Of a stretch of 64,000 bases of DNA, positions 6,635 through 15,334 are shown piece after piece (position 1 is the first letter of the stretch; the number at the start of each line of letters is the position of its first letter). Position numbers and translations under genes: made by a program. Under the pieces are notes generated by a model, which had not been told where the DNA came from, did no database searches, and saw nothing but the letters and a program-made list of their open reading frames with translations. The DNA comes from Methylonatrum kenyense (GTDB lineage: Bacteria; Pseudomonadota; Gammaproteobacteria; Nitrococcales; Aquisalimonadaceae): the NCBI RefSeq assembly GCF_023195885.1, contig NZ_JALPKO010000001.1:1-64000 (forward strand). Reading direction: 5' to 3'.

Positions 6635-7849
6635 TTAGAGCGCGAGCGCCAACTGCACCGGCTTCAACAATCGCCGTTGCAACCGCTCCACCCGCTTGCG
6701 CGTATACGCATCGGCGCCCAGCCGTTCTGCGTGATCCAATGCCACGGCGTAGTCCCGCTGCACGTGCTCGTAGTACTTGGCCAGGTGTTCGGTGGCCTGT
6801 TGATTGCCCTGCTCGGCCATGGCCTGCCAGATGATGACGGCCTCCTCACTTCGGCCGGTGTTTCTCAACAACCTGGCGAGCTCGTGCCGGCCCCGCATGT
6901 CCAGTTGTTCCAGGCTCTGTTCCAGAATCCGGATAGCCTTTTTCACGTTGCCGTGTTTCGTCCATAGCCGGGCGGCGGCGCGTGGCACGGCGCCGTGGGC
7001 TTTTGGCTTCTGGGCGGCGCGGCAGAGCATGGCTGGCAGGACGGTGAGGCTGAGGATGTCCAGGGCGTTGTGGTGCAGCACGCCGGCCAGGCGATGGTTC
7101 GGGTCACCGGCGAGGAACGCTTTCCATGCTTCAGGGGCTTCGGCGCCGGGCAGGTCGTTCATGCGTTGCAGGCCGAGAAGCTGCCGCTCCACGGTGGCCA
7201 GTCGGCAGTCGGGCCAGTGGTCGCGGAACAGGCGGCGGACCGGGTGCAGCAGATCCGTGTGATCGGCCTCGGGGAGGTCCGTGCCGGCGATTAGCCGGTG
7301 GCGACTGCGGAGCAGTGGCAGGTCGAAGCCGCTGCCGTTGTAGGTGACGACCGCCTCGGCGTCCCTCAGTGCTTCGGCTGTGGCATGCAGCATGGCAGCC
7401 TCGCCGGCGAAGGCAGTGATCAGCCATTGGCGGGTGCGGATGTGGGTTGCGGTTTGGTCGGCCACGCCGACCATGAAGGCCAGCGTACCGGTGCCGCCGG
7501 CAAGCCCGGTGGTTTCCGTATCGAGGTAGAGGGTTTTTGCCGGAATCTCGCAGACCGGGTGGGTGGACTCGTTGGCCAGGCTCAGCGGTTGGTCACCGTG
7601 GCGCTCAGTTAGCGGCCAGTGGCGTTCCACCAACATCAAGTGGTCAGCGACAACCTTGCCGCCCAACGATTCGGCCAGGGCTTCGGCGGAGATGGACTTG
7701 CGCACCGGGCGGGCACGGGCCTGGCGGCGGTGGCGGTCCAGCCGTTCCAGTTGGGCGCGCAGATCGCCATTGCCCGCTTCCGGCGTTTGCGGCTGTGGTG
7801 CGGCGCCGGCCTGTTGGCGCAGGGCATCAAGCCGCTTGCTGAGGGTCAT
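6635..7849 (-). CDS. MrfB/YprB-like DEDD exonuclease (RNase H-like domain)
   Basis: Predicted 3'-5' exonuclease with the partner helicase encoded immediately upstream. The RNase H-like fold shows its acidic residues in order: D110-x-E112 in YLDTETTG, D176 in YNGSGFDLPLL, and D264 in HHNALDILSL. The last 100 residues are helical and TPR-like. The start overlaps the helicase gene by 23 bp, implying coupled translation. In Bacillus subtilis the equivalent pair MrfA/MrfB repairs mitomycin C damage independently of UvrABC; applying that role here rests on domain and gene-order similarity. Basic N-terminal 50 residues may bind DNA. 404 residues. Confidence 0.82.
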   Translation of the reverse strand: MTLSKRLDALRQQAGAAPQPQTPEAGNGDLRAQLERLDRHRRQARARPVRKSISAEALAESLGGKVVADHLMLVERHWPLTERHGDQPLSLANESTHPVCEIPAKTLYLDTETTGLAGGTGTLAFMVGVADQTATHIRTRQWLITAFAGEAAMLHATAEALRDAEAVVTYNGSGFDLPLLRSRHRLIAGTDLPEADHTDLLHPVRRLFRDHWPDCRLATVERQLLGLQRMNDLPGAEAPEAWKAFLAGDPNHRLAGVLHHNALDILSLTVLPAMLCRAAQKPKAHGAVPRAAARLWTKHGNVKKAIRILEQSLEQLDMRGRHELARLLRNTGRSEEAVIIWQAMAEQGNQQATEHLAKYYEHVQRDYAVALDHAERLGADAYTRKRVERLQRRLLKPVQLALAL

Positions 7850-10247
7850 GCTCGGCGAATCGGTTCAGCGCGGCGAGGGCGGCGGTCTTGGGCGAGAAAC
7901 CGCGGACTTCGTCCGAGGCCAGGATCGGGCCGATGCAGGCCGGGCAACCGTGGCTGCAGTCGCAGGCCTGGATCAATTGCAGGGCGCCCTGCACCACCGC
8001 CTGGCGGCGCTCGAAGAGCGGTGCGGACAGCCCGACGCCGCCGGGATAGTTGTCGTACAGGAACACGGCAGGCTGGAAACGGGCCTCGGCATCCGGGTCG
8101 CGTTCGGCACCGTCCAGCGTGCGGATCTGGCCGCGTCCGCCGGCACCGACGGTGGCGAACCAGCGAGCATCGCCGTCGCCGACCGCGCGGCCCAGATCCT
8201 GCGGTTCCGACATGACCCGCAGTGAAGCCACGTGGTGCATGGCGTAGGCGGCACCCAGGAAGCCGTCCAGCGCCTGCTGCCGGCACGGGAAGGCGGCGGC
8301 CAGGGCGTCCGCCGAGAGCTGCCACCAGACCGCCGTGGTGTGCATCTCCTGGTCCGGCAGGTTGATGTTGCCGTAGCCGATGTTCTCGTGGCTATAGTAG
8401 CGGATCTTCTTGTAGCCGGGGATGCGGCGCACCAGATGGACCTCGCCGTGGGCGGTCTGGGCCTCGCCGCCCTTCGCCCGCTCGAAGGCCTCGAGGACGC
8501 GCAGCCGCGAGTAGTCGATCGCATCGGTGTAATAGTCCACACGGGTCGGGCGGACATAGGCCTTGCGACCGGTCCAGTCCAGTTCCTCCACCTGATAGGG
8601 CGCGGCCTGCACCATGTAGATGGCGCCCTCGTAGAGCGTCTCGGCGGCGCTGGAGTAATCCACCTCGGCGATCACCTGGCGGCCGCCCTGGTCCCGGTCC
8701 ACGACCAGGAAGTTGCCTTCGGCCACCGAACGCAGGCTGACGCTCTGGGCCGGGTAGCTGTCCTCGGTCCAGTGCCAGGTGTCCTGCTCCCGGTGCAGCA
8801 CGGCCTGCTCTTCCAGATAGGCCAGCAGTTCACCCAGGTCATGCCCGCCGAAACGGTCCCCTTTGCGGAACGGCAGTTCGAAGGCGGCGCAGCGAACGTG
8901 GTCTAGCAGGATCAGCAACTGGTCCGGGTCGATGCGGGCATGTTCCGGCGAGGCGTCGAGGAAGAACGCCGGGTTACGCACGATGTACTGGTCCAGCGGC
9001 TGGCTGGAGGCCACCAGAACGCCCAACGCCGGGCGGTTGCGGCGGCCGGCGCGGCCGAGCCGCTGCCAGGTGGCGGCGATGGTGCCCGGATAACCGTTCA
9101 ACACGCAGACATCCAGGCCGCCGATATCCACGCCCAGTTCCAGCGCCGAGGTGGCGATGACACAGTCGATGTGGCTGGTGCGCAGGGCCATCTCGGTCTG
9201 CCGGCGCTGCAGCGGCAGATAGCCGCCGCGATAGGCGCTGACCCGGGACGGCTTGCGCGGATCGGGGTCAAACACGTCCTTCAGGTATTTGGTCAGCACC
9301 TCCACCATCAGCCGCGACTGGGCGAAGACAATGGTCTTGAGCCGGGCACGCACGCTCATGCGCGCGATCCGTGTGGCCTGGGATCGGGACGAGGCGCGGA
9401 TGCCCAGATCGGCATTGATCACCGGCGGGTTCCACAGCAGCAGGTGCTTCTCGCCGGCCGGCGCACCGGATTCGGTGATGGCCTGCACCTCGGAACCCAG
9501 CAGCCGGCCGGCCAGTTCCGCCGGATTGGCGATGGTGGCCGAACAGAGCACGAACACCGGATCGGCGCCGTAGAAGCGGCAGACACGCCGCAGCCGACGA
9601 ATGACATTGGCCATGTGCGAGCCGAACACGCCGCGGTAGGTGTGCATCTCGTCGATGACCACGTAGCGCAGGTTCTCGAAGAACTGCGCCCACTTGGTGT
9701 GATGCGGCAGCACACCCTGGTGCAGCATGTCCGGGTTGGTGACCACGATGTCACCCCGGGTACGCACCGCCTTGCGCGCATCGCCCGGCGTGTCGCCGTC
9801 GAAGGTGTAGGCGCGGATGCCGAGCCCACCGGCCTCGTTCAGCTCCATCAGTTCGGCCACCTGATCCTGCGACAGGGCCTTGGTCGGGAACAGGTAGAGC
9901 GCCTTGGCCTGCTCGGCCAGGGCGGCCTGCAGCGCCGGCAGGTTGTAGCAGAGCGTCTTGCCGGAGGCGGTAGGCGTCACGACCACCGTGTGCCGCCGAT
10001 CGCCGGTGATGCCGTCCCAGGCCTCGCGCTGGTGGCTGTAGAGCCGGGACACGCCGCGATCAGTCAGCGCCCTGGCAAGGCGCGGGTCCAGTTCCGGCGG
10101 CAGCTCGGCGTAGCGGCCCTCGCGGGCCGGCGTGACCAGTTCACCGGTGATCCGTGAACGGTATTTGCGCCGCAGTCTGTCGGCCAGGCGGCGCACCGGT
10201 GAGTCGGTGGAAACCTCGGGCTGGTGTCGTTCGGCCGCGTCTGCCAT
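7827..10247 (-). CDS. MrfA/YprA-like superfamily 2 helicase with DUF1998 zinc motif
   Basis: An 806-residue DEAD/DEAH-type helicase. Motif I is TPTASGKT (91-98), motif II DEMH (199-202) and motif III SAT (236-238); the helicase C domain carries the QRLGRAGR motif VI. The C-terminal DUF1998 region ends in CDCSHGCPAC (762-771), four cysteines matching the zinc site of MrfA. The start is ATG 10247 with AGGAGA eight bases upstream; the longer frame to 10436 runs back through the lexA-like gene and is rejected. First gene of a two-gene unit with the YprB-like exonuclease. One GTTC-N7-GTTC box overlaps its ribosome site, predicting repression by the divergent LexA-like protein. Confidence 0.88.
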   Translation of the reverse strand: MADAAERHQPEVSTDSPVRRLADRLRRKYRSRITGELVTPAREGRYAELPPELDPRLARALTDRGVSRLYSHQREAWDGITGDRRHTVVVTPTASGKTLCYNLPALQAALAEQAKALYLFPTKALSQDQVAELMELNEAGGLGIRAYTFDGDTPGDARKAVRTRGDIVVTNPDMLHQGVLPHHTKWAQFFENLRYVVIDEMHTYRGVFGSHMANVIRRLRRVCRFYGADPVFVLCSATIANPAELAGRLLGSEVQAITESGAPAGEKHLLLWNPPVINADLGIRASSRSQATRIARMSVRARLKTIVFAQSRLMVEVLTKYLKDVFDPDPRKPSRVSAYRGGYLPLQRRQTEMALRTSHIDCVIATSALELGVDIGGLDVCVLNGYPGTIAATWQRLGRAGRRNRPALGVLVASSQPLDQYIVRNPAFFLDASPEHARIDPDQLLILLDHVRCAAFELPFRKGDRFGGHDLGELLAYLEEQAVLHREQDTWHWTEDSYPAQSVSLRSVAEGNFLVVDRDQGGRQVIAEVDYSSAAETLYEGAIYMVQAAPYQVEELDWTGRKAYVRPTRVDYYTDAIDYSRLRVLEAFERAKGGEAQTAHGEVHLVRRIPGYKKIRYYSHENIGYGNINLPDQEMHTTAVWWQLSADALAAAFPCRQQALDGFLGAAYAMHHVASLRVMSEPQDLGRAVGDGDARWFATVGAGGRGQIRTLDGAERDPDAEARFQPAVFLYDNYPGGVGLSAPLFERRQAVVQGALQLIQACDCSHGCPACIGPILASDEVRGFSPKTAALAALNRFAEHDPQQAA

Positions 10248-10250
10248 GCT

Positions 10251-10298
10251 GTTCTCCTGGTGTTCTTTATGCCGAAGCCTAGAGAACAAAGGGAGAAC
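10251..10298. promoter_or_regulatory. Paired GTTC-N7-GTTC operators in the mrfA/lexA divergent region
   Basis: On the plus strand GTTC occurs at 10251-10254 and 10262-10265 with exactly seven bases between. On the minus strand GTTC occurs at 10298-10295 and 10287-10284, again with seven between. The two boxes are mirror images 18 bases apart, and the flanks also match (GTTCTCC...GTTCT). GTTC-N7-GTTC is the LexA box of Alphaproteobacteria, not the CTGT-N8-ACAG form of enterics. Each box lies just upstream of one start codon, so one repressor could shut both genes. Confidence 0.75.
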
Positions 10299-10305
10299 GG
10301 GCAAG

Positions 10306-10902
10306 ATGCTGGACCTTAGCCGGCGACAGGCGGAGATCCTGGGGTTCCTGCGGGAGCGCGATGCCACCGAGCATGCACCGACGCTGGACGAGGTCTGCGC
10401 GGCGCTGGGACTGCGCTCGCGCGGCTCGCTGCACAAGCATGTGCGGGCGCTGCAGGCGGCCGGCCTGGTGCGGGCCGGTGCGAACGGGCGCGGGCTGCAG
10501 CTTTGCTATCCCGACGCCGACCCGGAGGAGACCCTGCCCGTGCTCGGCCGCATTGCCGCCGGCCAGCCCATCGAGGCGATCGATCAGCAGCAGTACCTGG
10601 CGGTGCCGTCGATCCTGCGCGGGCGCGGCCAGTCCTATGTGTTGCAGGTGGAAGGCGATTCCATGAGTGACGAGGGCATTCTCGACGGCGACTGGGTGGT
10701 GGTGGAACACCGGGAAACCGCGCGCAACGGCGAGCTGGTGGTGGCGCTGGTGGATGACGAGAATGCGACCCTGAAGCGGTTCCAGCTGGACGGTGCCGAG
10801 GTGGTGTTGCATCCGGCGAACGCGGCCTACGCGCCGCAGCGGTATGCGGCGGACCGGGTGCAGGTCCAGGGTGTGGTCGTGGGGCAGATGCGGCGGTATT
10901 GA
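10306..10902 (+). CDS. lexA: LexA-like S24 autoproteolytic repressor
   Basis: A 198-residue SOS-type repressor. The N-terminal winged helix has LGLRSRGSLHKHVRALQAAG at about 34-53, closer to the LRSKSGIHR recognition helix of alphaproteobacterial LexA than to the enteric GFRSPNAAEEH. The peptidase half has the Ala85-Gly86 cleavage site, Ser119 in VEGDSMSD and Lys157 in NATLKRF. The ATG at 10306 follows a GGGAGAA site; an open frame from 10132 overlaps mrfA and is ignored. It is divergent from mrfAB and faces two GTTC-N7-GTTC boxes, so autoregulation is likely. It may be a second, dedicated LexA; whether the genome has another cannot be seen. Confidence 0.88.
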   Translation: MLDLSRRQAEILGFLRERDATEHAPTLDEVCAALGLRSRGSLHKHVRALQAAGLVRAGANGRGLQLCYPDADPEETLPVLGRIAAGQPIEAIDQQQYLAVPSILRGRGQSYVLQVEGDSMSDEGILDGDWVVVEHRETARNGELVVALVDDENATLKRFQLDGAEVVLHPANAAYAPQRYAADRVQVQGVVVGQMRRY

Positions 10903-11040
10903 TTGGGTCGACAACAAAGGCTTTCGGACAAGGAAGGTTTTCGGACGAGTTCCGCCCGTGTCACGTCGGGTGGATTTGTTTGTCCGAAAACCTAGTCTCC
11001 GCGTGGATTCGCTGCGCTTAATCCACCCTACGAGGGATGT
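10903..11040. repeat. Intergenic repeat module (FGGACAAGG / GTGGATTCGCTGCGC type)
   Basis: Contains TTTCGGACAAGGAAGG and TGTCCGAAAACC in opposite orientation and ends with GTGGATTCGCTGCGC and CCACCCTACG. The same words occur inside the larger MITE-like elements at 18885-19161, 58864-59135 and 62046-62302, so this is a piece of that mosaic family lacking its terminal repeats. It separates the lexA-like gene from modA. Confidence 0.65.
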
Positions 11041-11060
11041 GCCGCGGTAGACTGCAGCTC

Positions 11061-11822
11061 ATGCGTCGGTTACTGCTCGTTTTCTGCCTCCTGCTTGCGC
11101 TGCCTGTCCAGGCCGAGCGGCCGCCGATTGTGGCGGCGGCTTCGGATCTGCAGGTGGTGTTGCCGCTGATCGCTGAGCGCTTCGAGGCGGAGACCGGCCA
11201 TGCCCTGCGCCTGCAATTCGGCTCCAGTGGCAATTTCCGGCGGCAGATTGCCCAGGGTGCGCCGTTCGAATTGTACCTGTCGGCCGATGAATCCTATGTC
11301 CATGCGCTGGCCGAGAGCGGCCATCTGCGAAATGCCGGCGCGCTGTATGCCATCGGTCGTCTGGCCGTTGTCGGGCCGGTGGATGAGAATCGGCAAGTGG
11401 CCTTGCTGGAGTCACTGGCGGCACGGCTGGAGGACGGTTCGCTGCGGCGCTTTGCGCTGGCCAATCCGGAGCATGCGCCTTACGGCCAGGCAGCACGGGA
11501 AGCGCTGGAAACCGCGGGGCTGTGGAATACCATTCAGCCGCGACTGATCCTTGGCGACGACGTCGCGCAGTCCACGCGGCATGCGCTGTCGCCCGACACG
11601 GATGGCGGCATCGTCGCCTACCCGCTGGTGAAGCCACGTGCAGAACGGATCGAACGCCCCTGGCAGGCGCTGGATCCGGCGCTGCATGCGCCGCTCAATC
11701 AACGCATGGCCCTGACCACACGGGCTGGACCCGTGGCCGGGGCATTCTTTGAATTCATTCTGTCGCCTGCAAGTCGCGAACTGCTGGAGGAACACGGTTT
11801 CGGCCTGCCCGAGCCGGACTGA
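11061..11822 (+). CDS. modA: Molybdate ABC transporter periplasmic binding protein
   Basis: Captures molybdate (or tungstate) in the periplasm for the ModBC importer. A signal peptide (MRRLLLVFCLLLALPVQA) is followed by the mature start RPPIVAAASDLQ, where the Ala-Ser pair contacts the oxyanion in this family, then FGSSGNFRRQIAQGAPFELYLSADE with further ligand residues. 253 residues, typical. Start chosen at ATG 11061 because it begins the signal peptide; an upstream ATG adds eight residues. First of modABC, separated from modB by three bases. Confidence 0.93.
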   Translation: MRRLLLVFCLLLALPVQAERPPIVAAASDLQVVLPLIAERFEAETGHALRLQFGSSGNFRRQIAQGAPFELYLSADESYVHALAESGHLRNAGALYAIGRLAVVGPVDENRQVALLESLAARLEDGSLRRFALANPEHAPYGQAAREALETAGLWNTIQPRLILGDDVAQSTRHALSPDTDGGIVAYPLVKPRAERIERPWQALDPALHAPLNQRMALTTRAGPVAGAFFEFILSPASRELLEEHGFGLPEPD

Positions 11823-11825
11823 ACC

Positions 11826-12497
11826 ATGGACTGGACGGCACTACGCCTTTCACTGGAACTGGCGGCTTGGACCACGGCAATCCTACTGCCGATCGGCATC
11901 ATCCTCGGCCGCTGGCTGGCGCACCGACGCTTTCGCGGCCGCGGCTTCATCGAGGCGCTGATCGCCCTACCGCTTGTATTACCGCCCACGGTGCTTGGTT
12001 TCTACCTGCTCAGTGCCTTCAGTGGCGAGGCGCCGCTGGGCGCGCTGTGGCAGCAGTTGACCGGGGGCAGCCTGAACTTCAGCTTCACCGGCATCCTGCT
12101 GGCCTCGATCATCTTCAACCTGCCGTTCGCGGTACAGCCAGTGCAGCGCGCCTTCGAGACCGTGCCGGCCGGACTGCGCGAGGCGGCCTGGTGCTGCGGG
12201 CTTTCCGACTGGCGCACCTTTCTGCGCGTGGAGCTGCCGCTGGTCTGGCCGGGCGTGATCTCCGCCTTCGTGCTGACCTTTGTTCACACCATCGGCGAAT
12301 TCGGCGTCGTGCTAATGGTGGGCGGCGCCATTGATGGAGAAACCCGTACCATCGCCATTGCCATCTACGACCGGGTTCAGGCCTTCGATGACGAGGCGGC
12401 TGGCGCCATGAGTCTGCTACTGCTCACAGTGTCCTTTGTCGCCATTGGCCTGGTCTACGGCCTGGCCGGCCGCGGGAGTGCGTTGCGTGTCCGCTGA
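11826..12497 (+). CDS. modB: Molybdate ABC transporter permease
   Basis: Inner-membrane channel of the molybdate importer, 223 residues with about five membrane segments. The cytoplasmic EAA loop, which docks on ModC, is visible as LREAAWCCGLSDWRTFLRVELP near residues 118-139. The C-terminal part carries the GEFG(V)VLMVGG motif common to ModB. Translation is likely coupled: modC begins at a GTG within the last eleven bases of this gene. Confidence 0.93.
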   Translation: MDWTALRLSLELAAWTTAILLPIGIILGRWLAHRRFRGRGFIEALIALPLVLPPTVLGFYLLSAFSGEAPLGALWQQLTGGSLNFSFTGILLASIIFNLPFAVQPVQRAFETVPAGLREAAWCCGLSDWRTFLRVELPLVWPGVISAFVLTFVHTIGEFGVVLMVGGAIDGETRTIAIAIYDRVQAFDDEAAGAMSLLLLTVSFVAIGLVYGLAGRGSALRVR

Positions 12498-13578
12498 GCT
12501 GGATTTGCTGCTGGAGGCCCGGCGGCCGATCCCGCTGGACATCCGTCTGCGGGTGGCACCCGGCGAACTGGTGGCACTGGTCGGCCCCTCAGGCAGCGGC
12601 AAGAGCACGATCCTGCGCTGCATTGCCGGGCTGCATCGACCGGACAAGGGTTCCATCCGTATTGGCCAGGAGCAATGGCTGGATACGGGGACCAACCGCA
12701 TGTGCCCGCCACAGCAACGCCGGGTCGGCATCGTATTCCAGGATTACCTGCTGTTTCCGCACCTGACAGCGCGGCAGAACCTGACACTGGCAATGACCGG
12801 CGGCACCGCTGCCGAGCAGCGGCAGCGGTCCGACCAACTGCTGGAGCAGGTCCATCTGACCGGATTGGCTGAACGTTATCCGGCGCAGCTCTCAGGTGGG
12901 CAGCAGCAGCGCGTCGCAGTGGCCCGCGCCCTGGCGCGGGATCCTTCGGTGCTGCTGCTCGACGAGCCCTTCTCGGCCGTCGACCGAAGCACCCGCACTC
13001 GTCTGCAGCGCGAGCTTGCCCTTCTGCGGCGGTCGATCGACATACCGATGGTACTGGTAACCCACGATCTGGAGGAGGCCCGCGCGATGGCGGACCGGAT
13101 CTGTGTGATACAGGCGGGCTGCGGTTTGCAGGATGCAGACCCCGAGACACTTTTTCGCAGGCCGCGAACAGCCCGGGTTGCCCGCCTGCTCGGCTCCTAT
13201 AACATCTTTCGCGGCGAACGCGGCGGATCGGCAAACACACCGGAACTACAATGGGGCTCAGTGCGGCTACGGCCCGGAAAGGAATGGCGAGACCAGCCCG
13301 CGGGGTCCGTGGAGTGGTTCATCCCGGAGTCCGATATCGTGCTTCAACGACCGGAGGCGACAAAAACCGGCCCGGATGACAACGGCATCCAGGGATGCAT
13401 CCAGGAATGCGTCTCGCTGGGCAACCGTACTTCACTGCGGGTGGTCTGCCCCGATGCCAACGCCACCCTGAGTCTGGACGTTCCCCACCACCGCGCGCGG
13501 CGCCAGCGGCTGACCACCGGCGAAATTGTCTGGCTACGGCTGCTGCAGGACGGGATCCATCCGCTGCAGCCGGAATGA
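12487..13578 (+). CDS. modC: Molybdate ABC transporter ATPase
   Basis: Energises molybdate uptake. Walker A GPSGSGKS, signature LSGGQQQRVAVARAL, Walker B SVLLLDEPF and the switch histidine in VTHDLEEA are all present, followed by a C-terminal TOBE-type domain (about residues 290-360) that can sense the oxyanion. The start is GTG 12487, overlapping modB by 11 bp; upstream in-frame ATG at 12436 lies inside modB and would add residues with no counterpart in the family. 363 residues. It ends 16 bp from a convergently transcribed cyclase gene. Confidence 0.93.
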   Translation: MSAELDLLLEARRPIPLDIRLRVAPGELVALVGPSGSGKSTILRCIAGLHRPDKGSIRIGQEQWLDTGTNRMCPPQQRRVGIVFQDYLLFPHLTARQNLTLAMTGGTAAEQRQRSDQLLEQVHLTGLAERYPAQLSGGQQQRVAVARALARDPSVLLLDEPFSAVDRSTRTRLQRELALLRRSIDIPMVLVTHDLEEARAMADRICVIQAGCGLQDADPETLFRRPRTARVARLLGSYNIFRGERGGSANTPELQWGSVRLRPGKEWRDQPAGSVEWFIPESDIVLQRPEATKTGPDDNGIQGCIQECVSLGNRTSLRVVCPDANATLSLDVPHHRARRQRLTTGEIVWLRLLQDGIHPLQPE

Positions 13579-13593
13579 CGAACGACAAAGGCT

Positions 13594-15138
13594 TTATCGG
13601 CTGCTACCACGGTCGCGGCGTCGTCGCTGCTTGTCACGGTACATTGCCTCATCGGCGCGCCGGATCAGATCCATCCCCTCGCTTTCACCAGGTTCACTGG
13701 TAACGATGCCAATGCTGGCACCGGCGTATTCCAGCGGCCCGGTCGGCAACAGGAACTCGCCGGTCATCGCGGCGTCCAGCCGGCGGTAAAGCCCTTCCCG
13801 CTCCACCTCCGGGGGCACGTCCGGATTGGATGGCACAATCACCAGGAACTCGTCACCCCCGATGCGCCCCACCAGATCACTCGCGCGAACTGTGGCGGCG
13901 AGGCTCTGGCCAACGGCATGGAGAAACGAATCTCCGATGTCGTGACCAAGTCTGTCGTTAATTGCCTTGAAATTGTCCAGATCGATGAACACCACGTGCA
14001 CCGGCGGACCGTTGCGGGCACACGCGGCCAGCATCCGGTCAAGCGCCTCCAGCATGTGCCGTCTGTTCGGCAATTCGGTCAACGCATCCTGCAAGGCGTG
14101 CTCGCGCAATTCCTCATTGGCGCTACGCAGCCGCACCATGGCGCGAACCCGGGCGGCCAGCATCGACAAAGACGCGGCGATCGCGGAAAGGAGGGTCTGG
14201 TCATCGATCGTCAGCCTGTTCGCCGACAGCAGCACGATGCCGCCGATCACATGCCCCTCTGCAATAGCCGGGATGATCGTCACTGTACCGCTAGGCAGAA
14301 TTTCAAACTCTGCCATAAGGGCTGTCAACCAATCGCCGCCTGCCCCATAGTCGGTCAGCAGTTCTCCCGGCTCGACGCCCTCCTCGTCCAGGGAATCCAG
14401 CACATGCTGCAAACGTTCAAGCAGATTGTCATTCGGGAAGATTCCTACCGGCTGAAAACCGCTGGTCTGACGAATAAAGCCATAGGCGGTCCAGTGGCTG
14501 TTGACGGTCAGTGTCTCGGTCAGACCGGGAAGCACGTCCACAACATTCTCGGATGCAAGACAGGCGCTCGTGACGTCGGCCATGATTTTCAATTCCGCGG
14601 CCCGCGCCTCGGCGCTCTCGGCCCGGTCCTCGAATTGGCGCAGCCGCTGTTCACGCGCAACCTGCTTGCTGATCAACTCGGCCATCAGGTCCATCACGGG
14701 CTGAACTTCCGGATCGACCGCGACGCGCTCTCGGCTGGCGCCGCAGGCCGTGCCGAACAGGCTGCCATCCCCCTCACAAACCGGAACACTGACGTAGGTC
14801 TGCAGGCCGAGTTCGCGGGCCGCGCTGGAATCACCCCAGATGCCGGAAACGTCGTCGGTATGAAAGCGCTTTTCCGCCAACGCGCGCCGGCAAAGCGTAT
14901 CGCCCCAGGGAACGGCCAGGCCTTCGGGAATCAGCTCGGTCTGATCCTGATTGACGTACAGAACCTGCTGTTCGCCGACGGCCTCGTCGACGCGGGTAAG
15001 ATAGGTACATTCGAGGCCCGTGAGTCGCCGCAGCATTCCGAGCAGCGGCCGGCTCAGTTCCTCCACTGTGCGTGCCGCGCGAATCCCCTGCATGGCGCTG
15101 GACGCATCGGCTGCACGTGCGAGTTTATCGATCGCCAT
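13594..15138 (-). CDS. GAF-domain diguanylate cyclase
   Basis: A soluble 514-residue cyclase. A GAF domain spans about residues 15-165 and a second divergent GAF-like domain about 185-335, linked by a charged helix likely to form a coiled coil (166-186). The GGDEF domain begins near 345, with FIDLDNFKAIND at 384-395 and GGDEF at 427-431. The RxxD inhibitory site is intact (R418, D421). The tail is very basic (DKQRRRRDRGSSR). GAF ligands cannot be predicted. Convergent with modC, upstream of a short MITE-like repeat. Confidence 0.88.
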   Translation of the reverse strand: MAIDKLARAADASSAMQGIRAARTVEELSRPLLGMLRRLTGLECTYLTRVDEAVGEQQVLYVNQDQTELIPEGLAVPWGDTLCRRALAEKRFHTDDVSGIWGDSSAARELGLQTYVSVPVCEGDGSLFGTACGASRERVAVDPEVQPVMDLMAELISKQVAREQRLRQFEDRAESAEARAAELKIMADVTSACLASENVVDVLPGLTETLTVNSHWTAYGFIRQTSGFQPVGIFPNDNLLERLQHVLDSLDEEGVEPGELLTDYGAGGDWLTALMAEFEILPSGTVTIIPAIAEGHVIGGIVLLSANRLTIDDQTLLSAIAASLSMLAARVRAMVRLRSANEELREHALQDALTELPNRRHMLEALDRMLAACARNGPPVHVVFIDLDNFKAINDRLGHDIGDSFLHAVGQSLAATVRASDLVGRIGGDEFLVIVPSNPDVPPEVEREGLYRRLDAAMTGEFLLPTGPLEYAGASIGIVTSEPGESEGMDLIRRADEAMYRDKQRRRRDRGSSR

Positions 15139-15237
15139 CGCACTGTCCTGAATTCAGGGCCATTCCGGAAACGGTCCTGACAAATCCCGGTCGACCCTGC
15201 AGCAAAACCCATTCATCCCTATAATGCCGCCTCGCCA

Positions 15238-15295
15238 TTAAGGAAGCGCTGATTTGTTTCCGCGTCTGCGTGCGAATGGATCAGCGTTTCCTTAA
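15238..15295. repeat. Minimal MITE-like derivative (58 bp, TTAA at both ends)
   Basis: TTAAGGAAGCGCTGATTTG at the left is mirrored by GATCAGCGTTTCCTTAA at the right. Only the two terminal inverted repeats remain, joined by a few bases, so it can form one hairpin. It lies between the divergent GAF cyclase and dapC and may overlap the dapC promoter. Confidence 0.8.
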
Positions 15296-15334
15296 GCCAC
15301 CCGGCATCGAAACGAAGCCCACAAAATACCCGGC

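Noticed and set aside
5937-7849. Toxin-antitoxin or defence island around the nucleotidyltransferase and exonuclease
   Set aside because: The exonuclease belongs with its upstream helicase as an MrfAB pair; no HEPN, restriction or other defence gene is present.
8940-10157. 405-codon plus-strand open frame inside the mrfA-like gene
   Set aside because: It is antisense to a helicase gene with all motifs intact; high GC content produces long mirror frames. No domain recognisable.
10248-10436. N-terminal extension of the helicase to the ATG at 10436
   Set aside because: Those codons lie in the lexA-like gene and its operators; ATG 10247 has a good ribosome site and starts the family homology.
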